From Clostridia bacterium (GTDB lineage Bacteria > Bacillota > Clostridia > Oscillospirales > Acutalibacteraceae), in the NCBI GenBank assembly GCA_900771185.1, contig CAAGND010000065.1, forward strand, positions 1-14,424: 14,424 nucleotides of DNA, given 5' to 3'. The position numbers and the translations under genes were made by a program. Shown piece by piece: positions 6,698 through 13,968 of this stretch. Position 1 is the stretch's first letter; each line of letters begins with the position of its first letter. Under the pieces are notes generated by a model. The model was not told the DNA's origin, did no database searches, and saw only the letters and a list, made by a program, of their open reading frames with translations.

Positions 6698-7273
6698 ATG
6701 AACAAACCAGTTCTTGTTGAAACCTCTGCACGTCATGTGCATGTCACAAGCGAAACTCTCGCAATCCTTTTCGGAGAGGGCTATGAGCTGACCCCAAAAA
6801 AGGATCTTTCACAGCCCGGTCAGTTTGCCTGTGAGGAGCGTGTGGCGGTTGTCGGCCCCAAAGGCAGCTTCCCCGCCGTCTCCATTCTCGGACCCGTGCG
6901 TCCCGCAAATCAGGTTGAGATCTCTCTGACCGATGCACGCTCAATCGGCGTCACCGCCCCAGTGAGAGAGAGCGGCGATATTGAGGGCAGCGGAGCGTGC
7001 AAGCTTGTCGGACCCAAGGGTGAGGTTGAAATAGACTGCGGCGTTATCGCTGCGAAGAGACATATCCACGCAACTCCCGAAGATGCTGAGAAATACGGTC
7101 TTCAGGACAAGCAGGTTGTCAGCGTCAAGGTCGAATCTGACGGCAGATCGCTTGTTTTCGGCGATGTCGTTGTCAGAGTCAGCCCGAAATTCGCGCTTGC
7201 AATGCACATTGACACAGATGAGTCAAACGCGGCAGGCGCTGTCCCCGGCATGATGGGTGAGATAATAGCTTAA
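6698..7273 (+). CDS. pduL: Phosphate propanoyltransferase / phosphotransacylase PduL
   Basis: PduL reversibly converts an acyl-CoA (propionyl- or acetyl-CoA) plus phosphate to acyl-phosphate plus CoA. It is unrelated to the Pta family. The protein has the two histidine motifs that bind zinc in this family: ARHVHV (H13, H15) and KRHIHATP (H122, H124). It also has the ILGPVRPANQVEISLTDAR block (63-81) with the conserved arginine, and the repeat of the VGPKG element in each half. At 191 residues it lacks a long N-terminal extension of the kind used for targeting to microcompartments. No shell or diol-dehydratase gene is nearby, so it most likely works in the cytosol in acetate or propionate formation with an acetate/propionate kinase encoded elsewhere. 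I chose the ATG at 6698 because AAGGA lies 8 nt upstream; the ATG at 6689 overlaps that motif. Confidence 0.94.
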   Translation: MNKPVLVETSARHVHVTSETLAILFGEGYELTPKKDLSQPGQFACEERVAVVGPKGSFPAVSILGPVRPANQVEISLTDARSIGVTAPVRESGDIEGSGACKLVGPKGEVEIDCGVIAAKRHIHATPEDAEKYGLQDKQVVSVKVESDGRSLVFGDVVVRVSPKFALAMHIDTDESNAAGAVPGMMGEIIA

Positions 7274-7286
7274 ATCTTGAATGCTG

Positions 7287-7322
7287 AGGAGCTGAGATGT
7301 TTTTTCATCTCAGCTTCTTTTT
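7287..7322 (+). terminator. Intrinsic terminator after pduL
   Basis: AGCTGAGATG (7290-7299) pairs with CATCTCAGCT (7306-7315) around a T6 loop, and the stem can extend a few pairs outward. The U-rich run TCTTTTTCTT follows immediately. It begins 13-16 nt after the pduL stop and is a textbook rho-independent terminator on the plus strand. Confidence 0.92.
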
Positions 7323-7323
7323 C

Positions 7324-7352
7324 TTGAAAATATGGCACTGTTGTGATATTGT
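7324..7352 (+). promoter_or_regulatory. Promoter of the EamA-YdcF gene pair (extended -10)
   Basis: TTGAAA (-35, 7324-7329) is followed by 17 bp and TATTGT (-10, 7347-7352). The -10 box is preceded by TG at 7344-7345 plus one base, an extended -10 element that compensates for the weak hexamer. The -35 box starts in the tail of the pduL terminator. Confidence 0.6.
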
Positions 7353-7389
7353 TAAAGCATGGTAATCTGCAGCAAAAGGAGGACTCTTT

Positions 7390-7803
7390 ATGTGGTTCAT
7401 TTTAGCCTTGCTGTCTGCCGTTTTCGCCGCCCTGACCTCTATACTTGCCAAGGTTGGCATTGACGGTGTGGACTCCACCCTCGCAACCGCCGTGCGAACG
7501 GTAGTTGTTGTCGCGATGGCATGGGCAATGGTTTTCATCACCAATGCGCAGAGCGGTCTGACGGAAATCAGCCGCAAAAGCTGGGTGTTTCTCATTCTCT
7601 CGGGTCTTGCGACCGGTGCCTCATGGCTGTGCTACTATAAGGCACTGCAAATAGGTGACGTCTCAAAAGTCGTGCCGGTGGATAAACTGAGCATAGTTTT
7701 TACCCTCGTGCTGTCATTCGTTTTCCTGCATGAAAAATTCACTCCGAAATCCATTATAGGCACTTTGCTCATCGCCGCAGGCACACTGATTATGGTGCTT
7801 TAA
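7390..7803 (+). CDS. Half-size EamA-domain (DMT superfamily) transporter
   Basis: This 137-residue membrane protein contains a single EamA domain with about five helices (2-22, 31-52, 64-83, 94-113, 119-137). The family pattern is clear in CYYKALQIGDVSKVVPVDKL, followed by a hydrophobic helix and the acidic turn LHEKFTPKS. Full-length EamA transporters carry two such domains. One-domain forms of about 140 residues are common in Firmicutes and are thought to act as dimers, like the related small multidrug resistance proteins. The substrate is unknown. The start is secure: AAAGGAGG lies 7 nt before the ATG. The gene ends 15 bp before the next coding sequence, so the two form an operon. Confidence 0.92.
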   Translation: MWFILALLSAVFAALTSILAKVGIDGVDSTLATAVRTVVVVAMAWAMVFITNAQSGLTEISRKSWVFLILSGLATGASWLCYYKALQIGDVSKVVPVDKLSIVFTLVLSFVFLHEKFTPKSIIGTLLIAAGTLIMVL

Positions 7804-7818
7804 AAAAGAGGTGGACTA

Positions 7819-8421
7819 ATGAACATAAAAACGCTGTTCGGCTCGCTCGGAGGTCTTGCCGCCGCACACGCCGCCCTGTTCACATATAAAGCCGCCAAAG
7901 CCGGGAAAGAGAGCAGGTGCGACAAATACTGTGATGTGCTGATTATTCTCGGCAGCCGTGTTGACGGCGACACTCCAAGCGATGACCTCAAGGCACGGAT
8001 AAATCGCGCGGCGGAGTGTATGAAGCTTCATCCCCTATGTATCGCCGTCGCAACCGGCGGTCGCTTCAGAGACGGTCAAAAAATATCGGAGGCTCAGTGC
8101 ATAAAAGACGGGCTGACGTCTCTCGGCATTGCCCCGGAGCGTATACTCCTTGAGGAGGACGCCCGCACCACCTATGAAAATTTCAAAAACTGTCTGGCTA
8201 TTATAGCCTCCCTGCAAAAGGAGAACCCCGTTATTGGTATTCTCTCAAATGAATATCACATCTTTCGGGCGGGGCTCATTGCTAAAGATTGCGGAATTGA
8301 CGGTGCCGTCATGATAGGTGCTGAAGCTCCGCATCCTGCGAAAGGCTATCTGCGCGAAAATCTTGTCATATGTGAGGTGTGGCAAAAACGGTTGAAGCGC
8401 ATATTGAAAAAACTGCAGTGA
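7819..8421 (+). CDS. YdcF / DUF218 family protein with N-terminal membrane anchor
   Basis: This 200-residue protein has the YdcF/SanA (DUF218) fold signature in order: IILGSRVDGDTPS (42-54), R60 in KARINRAAE, ATGG (78-81), KISEAQ (88-93), LLEEDARTTYENFKN (110-124) and SNEYHIFRAGL (143-153). Proteins of this family are implicated in envelope integrity and vancomycin tolerance (SanA) or bind adenosylmethionine (YdcF), but the biochemical role is generally unclear. A hydrophobic segment (about 7-25) at the N-terminus probably anchors it in the membrane. The ATG at 7819 is preceded by AGAGGTGG. It is the second gene of the unit with the EamA transporter, suggesting an envelope-related role, which is inference only. 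The C-terminus is basic (KRLKRILKK). Confidence 0.88.
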   Translation: MNIKTLFGSLGGLAAAHAALFTYKAAKAGKESRCDKYCDVLIILGSRVDGDTPSDDLKARINRAAECMKLHPLCIAVATGGRFRDGQKISEAQCIKDGLTSLGIAPERILLEEDARTTYENFKNCLAIIASLQKENPVIGILSNEYHIFRAGLIAKDCGIDGAVMIGAEAPHPAKGYLRENLVICEVWQKRLKRILKKLQ

Positions 8422-8485
8422 ATGGGTTCCCCGTCCTGCGGTCGATTTATGAACCGCCTCCATTCCCGCAGAAAATAAACCTCTT

Positions 8486-8562
8486 GTCATTCTGAGGAAC
8501 GGAGCGACGAAGAATCTTTGGGAACTTATAGATTTAAGATTCTTCGCTGCACTCAGAATGAC
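8486..8562. repeat. GTCATTCTGAG-type palindromic interspersed repeat (MITE-like)
   Basis: This 77-bp element has outer arms GTCATTCTGAG (8486-8496) and CTCAGAATGAC (8552-8562), 11 bp and perfect. Inner arms CGAAGAATCTT (8508-8518) and AAGATTCTTCG (8536-8546) are also 11 bp and perfect. The two stems are separated by an asymmetric internal loop (11 and 5 nt), and the tip is a 17-nt loop. The layout and the ends match a short non-coding repeat that I know to be scattered in intergenic regions of many bacterial genomes, including gut Clostridia. A GTTTTTATT run follows on the plus strand, so it may also end transcription from the gene pair upstream. Only one copy is in the window. It lies in a 360-bp gene-free stretch (8422-8780) in which I see nothing else but the hairpin at 8657-8698. 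Confidence 0.75.
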
Positions 8563-8656
8563 GTTTTTATTGCGGCGATTGCTCTGCGTTTTCCCGCCTT
8601 AAAGGCTTCAGTTCAAGCCGCACAAGAAGCATTACTTTCACATCAGAATACAGTCG

Positions 8657-8698
8657 AAACAGGCAGGTCATGATTTCAAAGTCACGACCTGCCTGTTT
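8657..8698. terminator. Bidirectional terminator-like hairpin between convergent genes
   Basis: AAACAGGCAGGTC (8657-8669) pairs perfectly with GACCTGCCTGTTT (8686-8698). After one mismatch, TGA/TCA continues the stem to a short loop. The A-rich and T-rich ends make it symmetrical: on each strand the stem ends in TTT, followed by AATTC (plus) or CGACTG (minus). It sits between the YdcF gene (ends 8421) and the uracil-DNA glycosylase gene (ends 8781), facing each other, where a bidirectional terminator is expected. The U-tract is short. Confidence 0.7.
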
Positions 8699-8780
8699 AA
8701 TTCAAAAAATGATGCGCTGCTTTGCCGTTATCCTGCTCAGTGCATCAGTTAAGGCATCAACTCTTCGCCGCCATGAAGAA

Positions 8781-9350
8781 TCAATACGTTCTTTCGCATA
8801 TTTCGTTGATTTTATCACGCAGAGCGAGAAAATCCTCAAACGCCTCCGGCTTCTGCCTCGGATTGCGCAGCAGTGACGCCGGGTGATATGTGCCCATGAA
8901 CTGAATACCGCCGATATCATAGAAAACGCCGTGTTCTTTCGTCACCCTGAAGTCCTTTGAGATATACCTCTGTGCGGCTATTCTTCCCACACATACAACT
9001 ATTTTGGGCTTCATCAGGGATATCTGCGCATCGAGCCATCCGGCGCACGCCTCCTGCTCCTCCGGCAGCGGATCACGGTTCTGCGGAGGGCGGCACTTGA
9101 CGATGTTTGCTATATATATGTTCCCGTCACGGTAAAGGTCAACGGTCGCCATCAGCTTGTCAAGAAGCTGACCGCTGCGTCCTACAAACGGTTCGCCCTT
9201 TAAATCCTCCTGTTGACCGGGTCCCTCGCCGATGAACATCACCTCCGCGTCCCTGTTGCCCACGCCGAAAACGACGTTCGTGCGGGTCTGAGCCAGCGGA
9301 CAGCGGCGGCACTCCAAGCAGCTCTCTCTGAGTTCTTCCCAGTTGTTCAT
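8781..9350 (-). CDS. Family-4 (Fe-S) uracil-DNA glycosylase
   Basis: This enzyme removes uracil from DNA that arises from cytosine deamination or misincorporation, the first step of base-excision repair. The 189-residue protein carries motif A GEGPGQQED (41-49) and motif B HPASLLRNP (156-164). It has four cysteines in the family-4 spacing: CRRC (C14, C17), then KCRPPQNRDP (C86) and EEQEAC (C102), which hold a [4Fe-4S] cluster. The PFVGRSGQLLDKL block (54-66) is also typical. I chose the ATG at 9350 because AAAGGA is 7 nt upstream; an in-frame ATG at 9392 lies within the carAB terminator hairpin region and has no such site. The gene follows carB by 72 bp on the same strand and probably depends on read-through or a weak local promoter that I could not identify. 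Confidence 0.95.
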   Translation of the reverse strand: MNNWEELRESCLECRRCPLAQTRTNVVFGVGNRDAEVMFIGEGPGQQEDLKGEPFVGRSGQLLDKLMATVDLYRDGNIYIANIVKCRPPQNRDPLPEEQEACAGWLDAQISLMKPKIVVCVGRIAAQRYISKDFRVTKEHGVFYDIGGIQFMGTYHPASLLRNPRQKPEAFEDFLALRDKINEICERTY

Positions 9351-9378
9351 AAAACCGTCCTTTCGGATTTTTGATATT

Positions 9379-9414
9379 AAAAGCGCCGCCATTACCGATA
9401 ACGCGAGGCGGCGC
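9379..9414 (-). terminator. Terminator-like hairpin after carB
   Basis: On the minus strand GCGCCGCC (9407-9414) pairs with GGCGGCGC (9383-9390) around a 16-nt loop and is followed by TTTTAATATC. It begins 8 nt past the carB stop. The all-GC stem plus T-run fits an intrinsic terminator, but the large loop and short T-run may allow read-through into the glycosylase gene. Confidence 0.7.
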
Positions 9415-9422
9415 AGAAGTTC

Positions 9423-12400
9423 TTATGCCTGTTTTTTGAAAACTCCGGCTATATCGGTGACAGTTATGTTTTCCGGTGCGACAATCTTCGTGCTCTCCAA
9501 CAGAACACGAGCCGCATCGAGTGAAGTCAGGCACGATGTGCCGGCCTCGACCGCCAGTCTTCTGAGCTTGAAGCCGTCTCTGTTTTCAAGTCTGCCGTGG
9601 GTCGGGGTGTTAATGATGAGCGAAACTCCGCCCTCGTGCAGCATATCCATGATATTCGGGCTCTCACCCGTGAGCTTGTTGACGGGTTTTGCGTCAATAC
9701 CGTGCTCCATGAGCGCCTTTCTTGTGCCGGGAGTTGCGTAGAATTCAAATCCGGCATCACTGACGCCCTTTATGATTTCGCAGATCTCCTCCTTGTCCTT
9801 GTCACAGACAGTCACAATGACCTTGCCGTTTTTGGGCAGAGAGACGCCGCCGCCGTCAAAGGCCTTGAGCAGAGCTTCGTTATAGTCCTTCGAAACCCCG
9901 AGCACCTCGCCCGTTGATTTCATTTCGGGACCGAGCGAAGTGTCCGCCCCAAGTATCTTCTCAAATGAGAACACAGGCAATTTTATCGCGTAATACCCGC
10001 TCTTCTGATACAGTCCCACCCCGTAGCCGAGGTCACGAAGTCTTGCGCCTAGCATAACCTGTGTGGCAAGGGATATTGCGGGAATGCCCGTCACCTTGCT
10101 GATATATGGGACGGTTCTTGAGGAACGGGGATTGACCTCGATTATATACACCTGCTCATCCTTGACAATGAACTGAATGTTCATCATGCCGACAACTTCA
10201 AGCGCCGAGGCAAGGCGGCGGGTATAGTCGACTATTGTGTCCTGAACCTTTTGGCTCAGGGTCACAGCAGGATAGACGGAGATGGAGTCGCCCGAGTGGA
10301 TACCGGCTCTGTCGATATGCTCCATTATGCCGGGGATAAGGATATCGCTGCCGTCACATATCGCGTCGACCTCGACCTCCTGACCCATGATATATTTGTC
10401 AACAAGCACCGGGTGCTCGTCAAGCTCCTTGACGGTGCGGGTGATGATTCCCATGAATTCACGGATATCATCGTCAGAAACAGCAATCTGCATGCCCTGA
10501 CCGCCCAGAACATAGGACGGACGTACGAGAACAGGATAGCCGAGCGAATGGGCAACCAGCAGTGCCTCCTCCTCGGTGAACACCGTCTGACCCTTGGGTC
10601 TCGTGATATCGCACAGCTCAAGAATCTCGTCAAAACGCTCCCTGTCCTCCGCGGCATCAACCTTGTCGGCATCGGTGCCGAGAATTTTGACCCCGAGATC
10701 ACTGAGAGTCTTTGTAAGCTTTATAGCGGTCTGACCGCCGAACTGGACTATCGCGCCGTCGGGCTTTTCAAGGTCAACTATATTTGTGACATATTCAGGC
10801 GTCAGCGGCTCAAAATAGAGCTTGTCCGAAATATCGAAATCGGTCGAAACGGTCTCTGGGTTGTTGTTGACGATAACCGCTTCACAGCCCGCTTTTTTGA
10901 GCGCCCATACGCTGTGAACCGAGCAATAGTCAAACTCAATGCCCTGACCTATACGAATGGGACCCGAGCCGAGAACAAGAACCTTCCTGCGGTTTGAAGC
11001 GGGGTTGACCTCGTTTTCGACACCGTAGTCAGAGTAGTAATACGGAGTCTGCGACTGGAACTCGGCGGCGCAGGTATCGACAACCGAGAACGCGGGAACA
11101 ATCCCCCACATCTTGCGCATATTCTTGACCGCCGCCGGAGTGATTCCGACATCTCTCGCAATCATCGCATCTGTAAATCCCATCTTTTTGGCCTTGAGAA
11201 GTGTCTCCTTGTCGGATATACCCGAGCGCAGTCTCTTCTCCATGTTGACAATGGCTAGTATCTTGTTGAGGAACCACATGTCAATTTTGGTTATCGAGTG
11301 AATTTCCTCAACGTCTATGCCGTTATAAATAGACGCCGCTATTGTGTAAAGTCGCGCGTTGTCAATGTTTTTAAGCAGCACACGCAGCTCATCGGCACTC
11401 TTTGAGACAAGCTCGTCAACAAGCAGGCTCTCCCTGTTTTCCTCCAGTGAGTGAACCGCTTTGTGAAGCGCAGCCTCAAAGGAGCGTGAAATCGCCATGA
11501 CCTCACCTGTTGCCTTCATCTGAGTGCCGAGCGTTCGTTTTGCCGTGACGAACTTGTCGAACGGCCACTTCGGAATCTTGACGACACAGTAATCAAGCGC
11601 AGGCTCGAAGGAGGCAAAGGTCTTGCCCGTGACGGCGTTTGGAATCTCGTCAAGACCCATGCCGAGTGCTATCTTCGCCGCGACTCTCGCTATCGGATAA
11701 CCGGTAGCCTTTGATGCGAGCGCAGACGAACGTGAAACCCTGGGGTTGACCTCGATGACGGCATATTTGAATGAGTCCGGATGCAGAGCGAACTGAACAT
11801 TGCAGCCGCCCTGAATACCCAGAGCAGATATTATATTCAGAGCCGATGAGCGCAGCATCTGATAGTCCTTGTCGGAGAGCGTCTGAGACGGGGCGACAAC
11901 TATTGAGTCGCCCGTGTGAACTCCGACAGGGTCAAAGTTTTCCATATTGCAGACGGTTATGCAGTTGCCCTTGCCGTCGCGCATAACCTCATATTCAATC
12001 TCTTTCCAGCCGGCGATGCACTTTTCAATGAGCACCTGACCGACACGGGACAGCCTTATGCCGTTTGACGCTATCTCGTGCAGCTCCTCAGGGTTGTCGG
12101 CTATACCGCCGCCTGTGCCGCCCAGAGTATATGCGGGGCGGACTATAACGGGATATCCGATTTTCTCCGAGAACTCAAGCGCATCCTCAACGGTCTCAAC
12201 AACAAGTGAGTCAATGCACGGCTCGCCTATGCGTTCCATGGTGTCCTTGAACTCCTGCCTGTCCTCCGCCATGCGTATAGCCTTTGCGGAGATGCCTATC
12301 AGGCGCACGCCGTACTCTTTGAGCACGCCCTTCTCGTCAAGCTCCATTGCGAGATTGAGACCGGTCTGCCCGCCGAGGGTGGGCAGAATGGAGTCGGGGC

Positions 12401-12641
12401 GCTCGCGTTCGATTATCTTGGTTAGGGTGGGTACGTTGAGCGGCTCGATATAAACCTTGTCGGCGATGTCGCCGTCTGTCATTATGGTTGCGGGGTTGGA
12501 GTTTGCGAGCACAACCTCCACACCCTCCTCCTTGAGGGAGCGGCAGGCCTGAGTGCCGGCATAGTCAAACTCGGCGGCCTGACCGATGATAATGGGGCCG
12601 GAACCGATAACAAGAACCTTTTTGATGCTTTTATCAACCAT
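9423..12641 (-). CDS. carB: Carbamoyl-phosphate synthase large subunit
   Basis: CarB makes carbamoyl phosphate from bicarbonate, two ATP and ammonia tunnelled from CarA, feeding pyrimidine and arginine synthesis. The 1072-residue length matches the E. coli enzyme (1073). The two homologous halves are evident: VLVIGSGPIIIGQAAEFDYAG at the N-terminus recurs as VLVLGSGPIRIGQGIEFDYCS in the middle. Each half carries an ATP-grasp module (VIRPAYTLGGTGGG-type and LVRPSYVLGGQGMQ-type loops, and the VIEVNPRVSRSSA / IIEVNPRSSRTVP metal-binding blocks). The last ~140 residues form the MGS-like allosteric domain, which in known enzymes binds UMP, IMP or ornithine. I chose the ATG at 12641 (GGAGG 9 nt upstream), which overlaps the end of carA by 8 bp. 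A TTG further upstream is not supported. Confidence 0.98.
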   Translation of the reverse strand: MVDKSIKKVLVIGSGPIIIGQAAEFDYAGTQACRSLKEEGVEVVLANSNPATIMTDGDIADKVYIEPLNVPTLTKIIERERPDSILPTLGGQTGLNLAMELDEKGVLKEYGVRLIGISAKAIRMAEDRQEFKDTMERIGEPCIDSLVVETVEDALEFSEKIGYPVIVRPAYTLGGTGGGIADNPEELHEIASNGIRLSRVGQVLIEKCIAGWKEIEYEVMRDGKGNCITVCNMENFDPVGVHTGDSIVVAPSQTLSDKDYQMLRSSALNIISALGIQGGCNVQFALHPDSFKYAVIEVNPRVSRSSALASKATGYPIARVAAKIALGMGLDEIPNAVTGKTFASFEPALDYCVVKIPKWPFDKFVTAKRTLGTQMKATGEVMAISRSFEAALHKAVHSLEENRESLLVDELVSKSADELRVLLKNIDNARLYTIAASIYNGIDVEEIHSITKIDMWFLNKILAIVNMEKRLRSGISDKETLLKAKKMGFTDAMIARDVGITPAAVKNMRKMWGIVPAFSVVDTCAAEFQSQTPYYYSDYGVENEVNPASNRRKVLVLGSGPIRIGQGIEFDYCSVHSVWALKKAGCEAVIVNNNPETVSTDFDISDKLYFEPLTPEYVTNIVDLEKPDGAIVQFGGQTAIKLTKTLSDLGVKILGTDADKVDAAEDRERFDEILELCDITRPKGQTVFTEEEALLVAHSLGYPVLVRPSYVLGGQGMQIAVSDDDIREFMGIITRTVKELDEHPVLVDKYIMGQEVEVDAICDGSDILIPGIMEHIDRAGIHSGDSISVYPAVTLSQKVQDTIVDYTRRLASALEVVGMMNIQFIVKDEQVYIIEVNPRSSRTVPYISKVTGIPAISLATQVMLGARLRDLGYGVGLYQKSGYYAIKLPVFSFEKILGADTSLGPEMKSTGEVLGVSKDYNEALLKAFDGGGVSLPKNGKVIVTVCDKDKEEICEIIKGVSDAGFEFYATPGTRKALMEHGIDAKPVNKLTGESPNIMDMLHEGGVSLIINTPTHGRLENRDGFKLRRLAVEAGTSCLTSLDAARVLLESTKIVAPENITVTDIAGVFKKQA

Positions 12642-13716
12642 CGAAGCGTCCCTCCCCAATCATCTTTATGAATTTATCAAACAGGAATGAGGTGTCATGC
12701 GGTCCGGGCGACGCCTCCGGGTGAAACTGCACAGTAAACAAGGGCTTGCCGCCGTAGGCTATTCCCTCAACCGTTTTGTCATTGACATTGATGCAGTTGA
12801 CTTCGGCATTGGCGGGAAGTCCGTCCGGGCACACCATATATCCGTGGTTCTGGGAAGAGAGATAGGTTCTGTCCTCATTGAGGAACTTTACCGGGTGGTT
12901 CGCGCCCCTGTGACCGTATTTCATTCTGGTGGTGGTGCCGCCGGTCGCAAGCGCCATGAGCTGGTGACCGAGACATATGGCAAAGGTCGGCATACCGAAA
13001 TCATAGAGCCGCCTGACCTCGGCGATGATTCCCCGGCAGTCTGCCGGGTCTCCGGGACCGTTTGAGAGCATAAGCCCGTCAAAGCCGCCGTTGATTATAT
13101 CGTCCGCATTTGTGCCGCAAGGAAACTGAGTAACTATGCAGCCTCTGGCCACAAGCGAACGGGCTATGTTATATTTTGTTCCGCAGTCGAGAAGCGCCAC
13201 CTTGGCGCCCGTGTTGCCCTCCCCGAAAATTACGGGCTTGTCCACCGAAACGGACTCGACCAGCCCGACATGGTGAAAGCTCTTTATACTCTCCGCAAGC
13301 CTGTGCATGTCGGAGATGTCGGCGGTCAGCACCCCGCGCATGGTTCCGCTTTCACGCAGGCGTTTGACAATGCTTCTGGTGTCAACATCCGAGAGGCACG
13401 GAACACCGTATTCTATGAGTATATTTTCAAGGCAGTCGGTGCTTCTGAAATTGGACGGTATATCGCTTAACTCCCTGACAATAAAGGCACTCGGCTGCAG
13501 GCGGCAGGACTCAAAATCCTCGCGGTTAATACCGTAGTTGCCTATCATGGGATAGGTCATGACAACGCCCTGACCTGCATAGGAGGGGTCCGTCAGAATC
13601 TCAAGATAGCCTGTCATAGAAGTGTTGAAAACAACCTCGCAGACGGTCTCTTTAAAAGCGCCGTGCGCAGTTCCTTCATAGACGGAACCGTCCTCAAGCA
13701 CAAGATATGCCGTCAC
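12634..13716 (-). CDS. carA: Carbamoyl-phosphate synthase small subunit (glutamine amidotransferase)
   Basis: CarA hydrolyses glutamine and passes ammonia to CarB. The N-terminal domain (about 1-150) has the typical AYLVLEDGSVYEG start and the MTGYLEILTDPSYAGQ block. The C-terminal class I amidotransferase domain has GGFDGLMLSNGPGDP (210-224), the nucleophile C248 in FAICLGHQL, and the catalytic H332 and E334 in QFHPEASPGP. With the GTG start at 13716 the protein is 360 residues, the normal size. AAGGTGA lies 5 nt upstream of this GTG, and family alignments begin here. An in-frame ATG pair at 13770-13773 would add 19 residues unlike the family, has no ribosome binding site, and overlaps a TATAAT sequence. 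The 3' end overlaps carB by 8 bp, pointing to translational coupling. The upstream leader may carry regulation. Confidence 0.96.
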   Translation of the reverse strand: MTAYLVLEDGSVYEGTAHGAFKETVCEVVFNTSMTGYLEILTDPSYAGQGVVMTYPMIGNYGINREDFESCRLQPSAFIVRELSDIPSNFRSTDCLENILIEYGVPCLSDVDTRSIVKRLRESGTMRGVLTADISDMHRLAESIKSFHHVGLVESVSVDKPVIFGEGNTGAKVALLDCGTKYNIARSLVARGCIVTQFPCGTNADDIINGGFDGLMLSNGPGDPADCRGIIAEVRRLYDFGMPTFAICLGHQLMALATGGTTTRMKYGHRGANHPVKFLNEDRTYLSSQNHGYMVCPDGLPANAEVNCINVNDKTVEGIAYGGKPLFTVQFHPEASPGPHDTSFLFDKFIKMIGEGRFDG

Positions 13717-13761
13717 CGGCCTCACCTTCCTCGCTGAAAATATTGCTTTTCTTAACTCCTT

Positions 13762-13767
13762 ATTATA
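13762..13767 (-). promoter_or_regulatory. Possible -10 box of the carAB operon
   Basis: A perfect TATAAT lies on the minus strand, 45 bp before the preferred carA GTG. I could not find a convincing -35 box 16-18 bp upstream, so this is tentative. If used, transcription would start near 13755, downstream of the ATG codons at 13770-13773, and the hairpin at 13801-13829 would not be in the transcript. Confidence 0.35.
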
Positions 13768-13800
13768 CATCATATATACTGTCTTTATTTTTAATATCAG

Positions 13801-13829
13801 AAAAATCCCTTGCTAAAAATTTAACAAGG
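13801..13829 (-). terminator. Terminator- or attenuator-like hairpin upstream of carA
   Basis: On the minus strand CCTTGTTAAA (13820-13829) can pair with TTTAGCAAGG (13808-13817) with one G-U pair; the innermost A-T pairs would open to form the loop. GATTTTTCT follows. It lies about 85 bp before the carA start. If a promoter lies further upstream, this is an attenuator for carAB; otherwise it is a second terminator for the gene ending at 13969. I saw no PyrR-binding consensus. Confidence 0.5.
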
Positions 13830-13880
13830 TACTGTGCTTCTTTCTGTATGTTTTGCATAACAATAAACGGTTTTTCTGCC

Positions 13881-13934
13881 TAAAAATGAAAATTGGGTGA
13901 ATTAATATTCAAAAATGACGAATATTAATTCACC
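13881..13934 (-). terminator. Strong terminator after the gene ending at 13969
   Basis: GGTGAATTAATATTC (13896-13910) and GAATATTAATTCACC (13920-13934) form a perfect 15-bp stem with a 9-nt loop. On the minus strand the stem is followed by CAATTTTCATTTTTAG, the expected U-rich tail. It starts 34 bp past the stop codon of the upstream partial gene. The stem is AT-rich in its upper part. Confidence 0.8.
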
Positions 13935-13968
13935 TTTGCGTTCTCAGTCGGTCTGCGCTCTTCTTTGT

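Noticed and set aside
8421..8464. Nested dyad AATGG...CCATT with GCGGT/ACCGC right after the YdcF-like gene
   Set aside because: The arms are only 5 bp with mismatched spacing and no U-tract. This is likely chance.
8670..8920. Short open frames on both strands around the 3' end of the glycosylase gene
   Set aside because: They overlap the convergent hairpin and the real glycosylase frame, with no initiation signals.
10251..10997. A 248-codon plus-strand open frame opposite carB
   Set aside because: It lies wholly antisense to strongly conserved carB sequence, has no ribosome binding site, and its translation resembles no family. It is a by-product of codon usage on the other strand.
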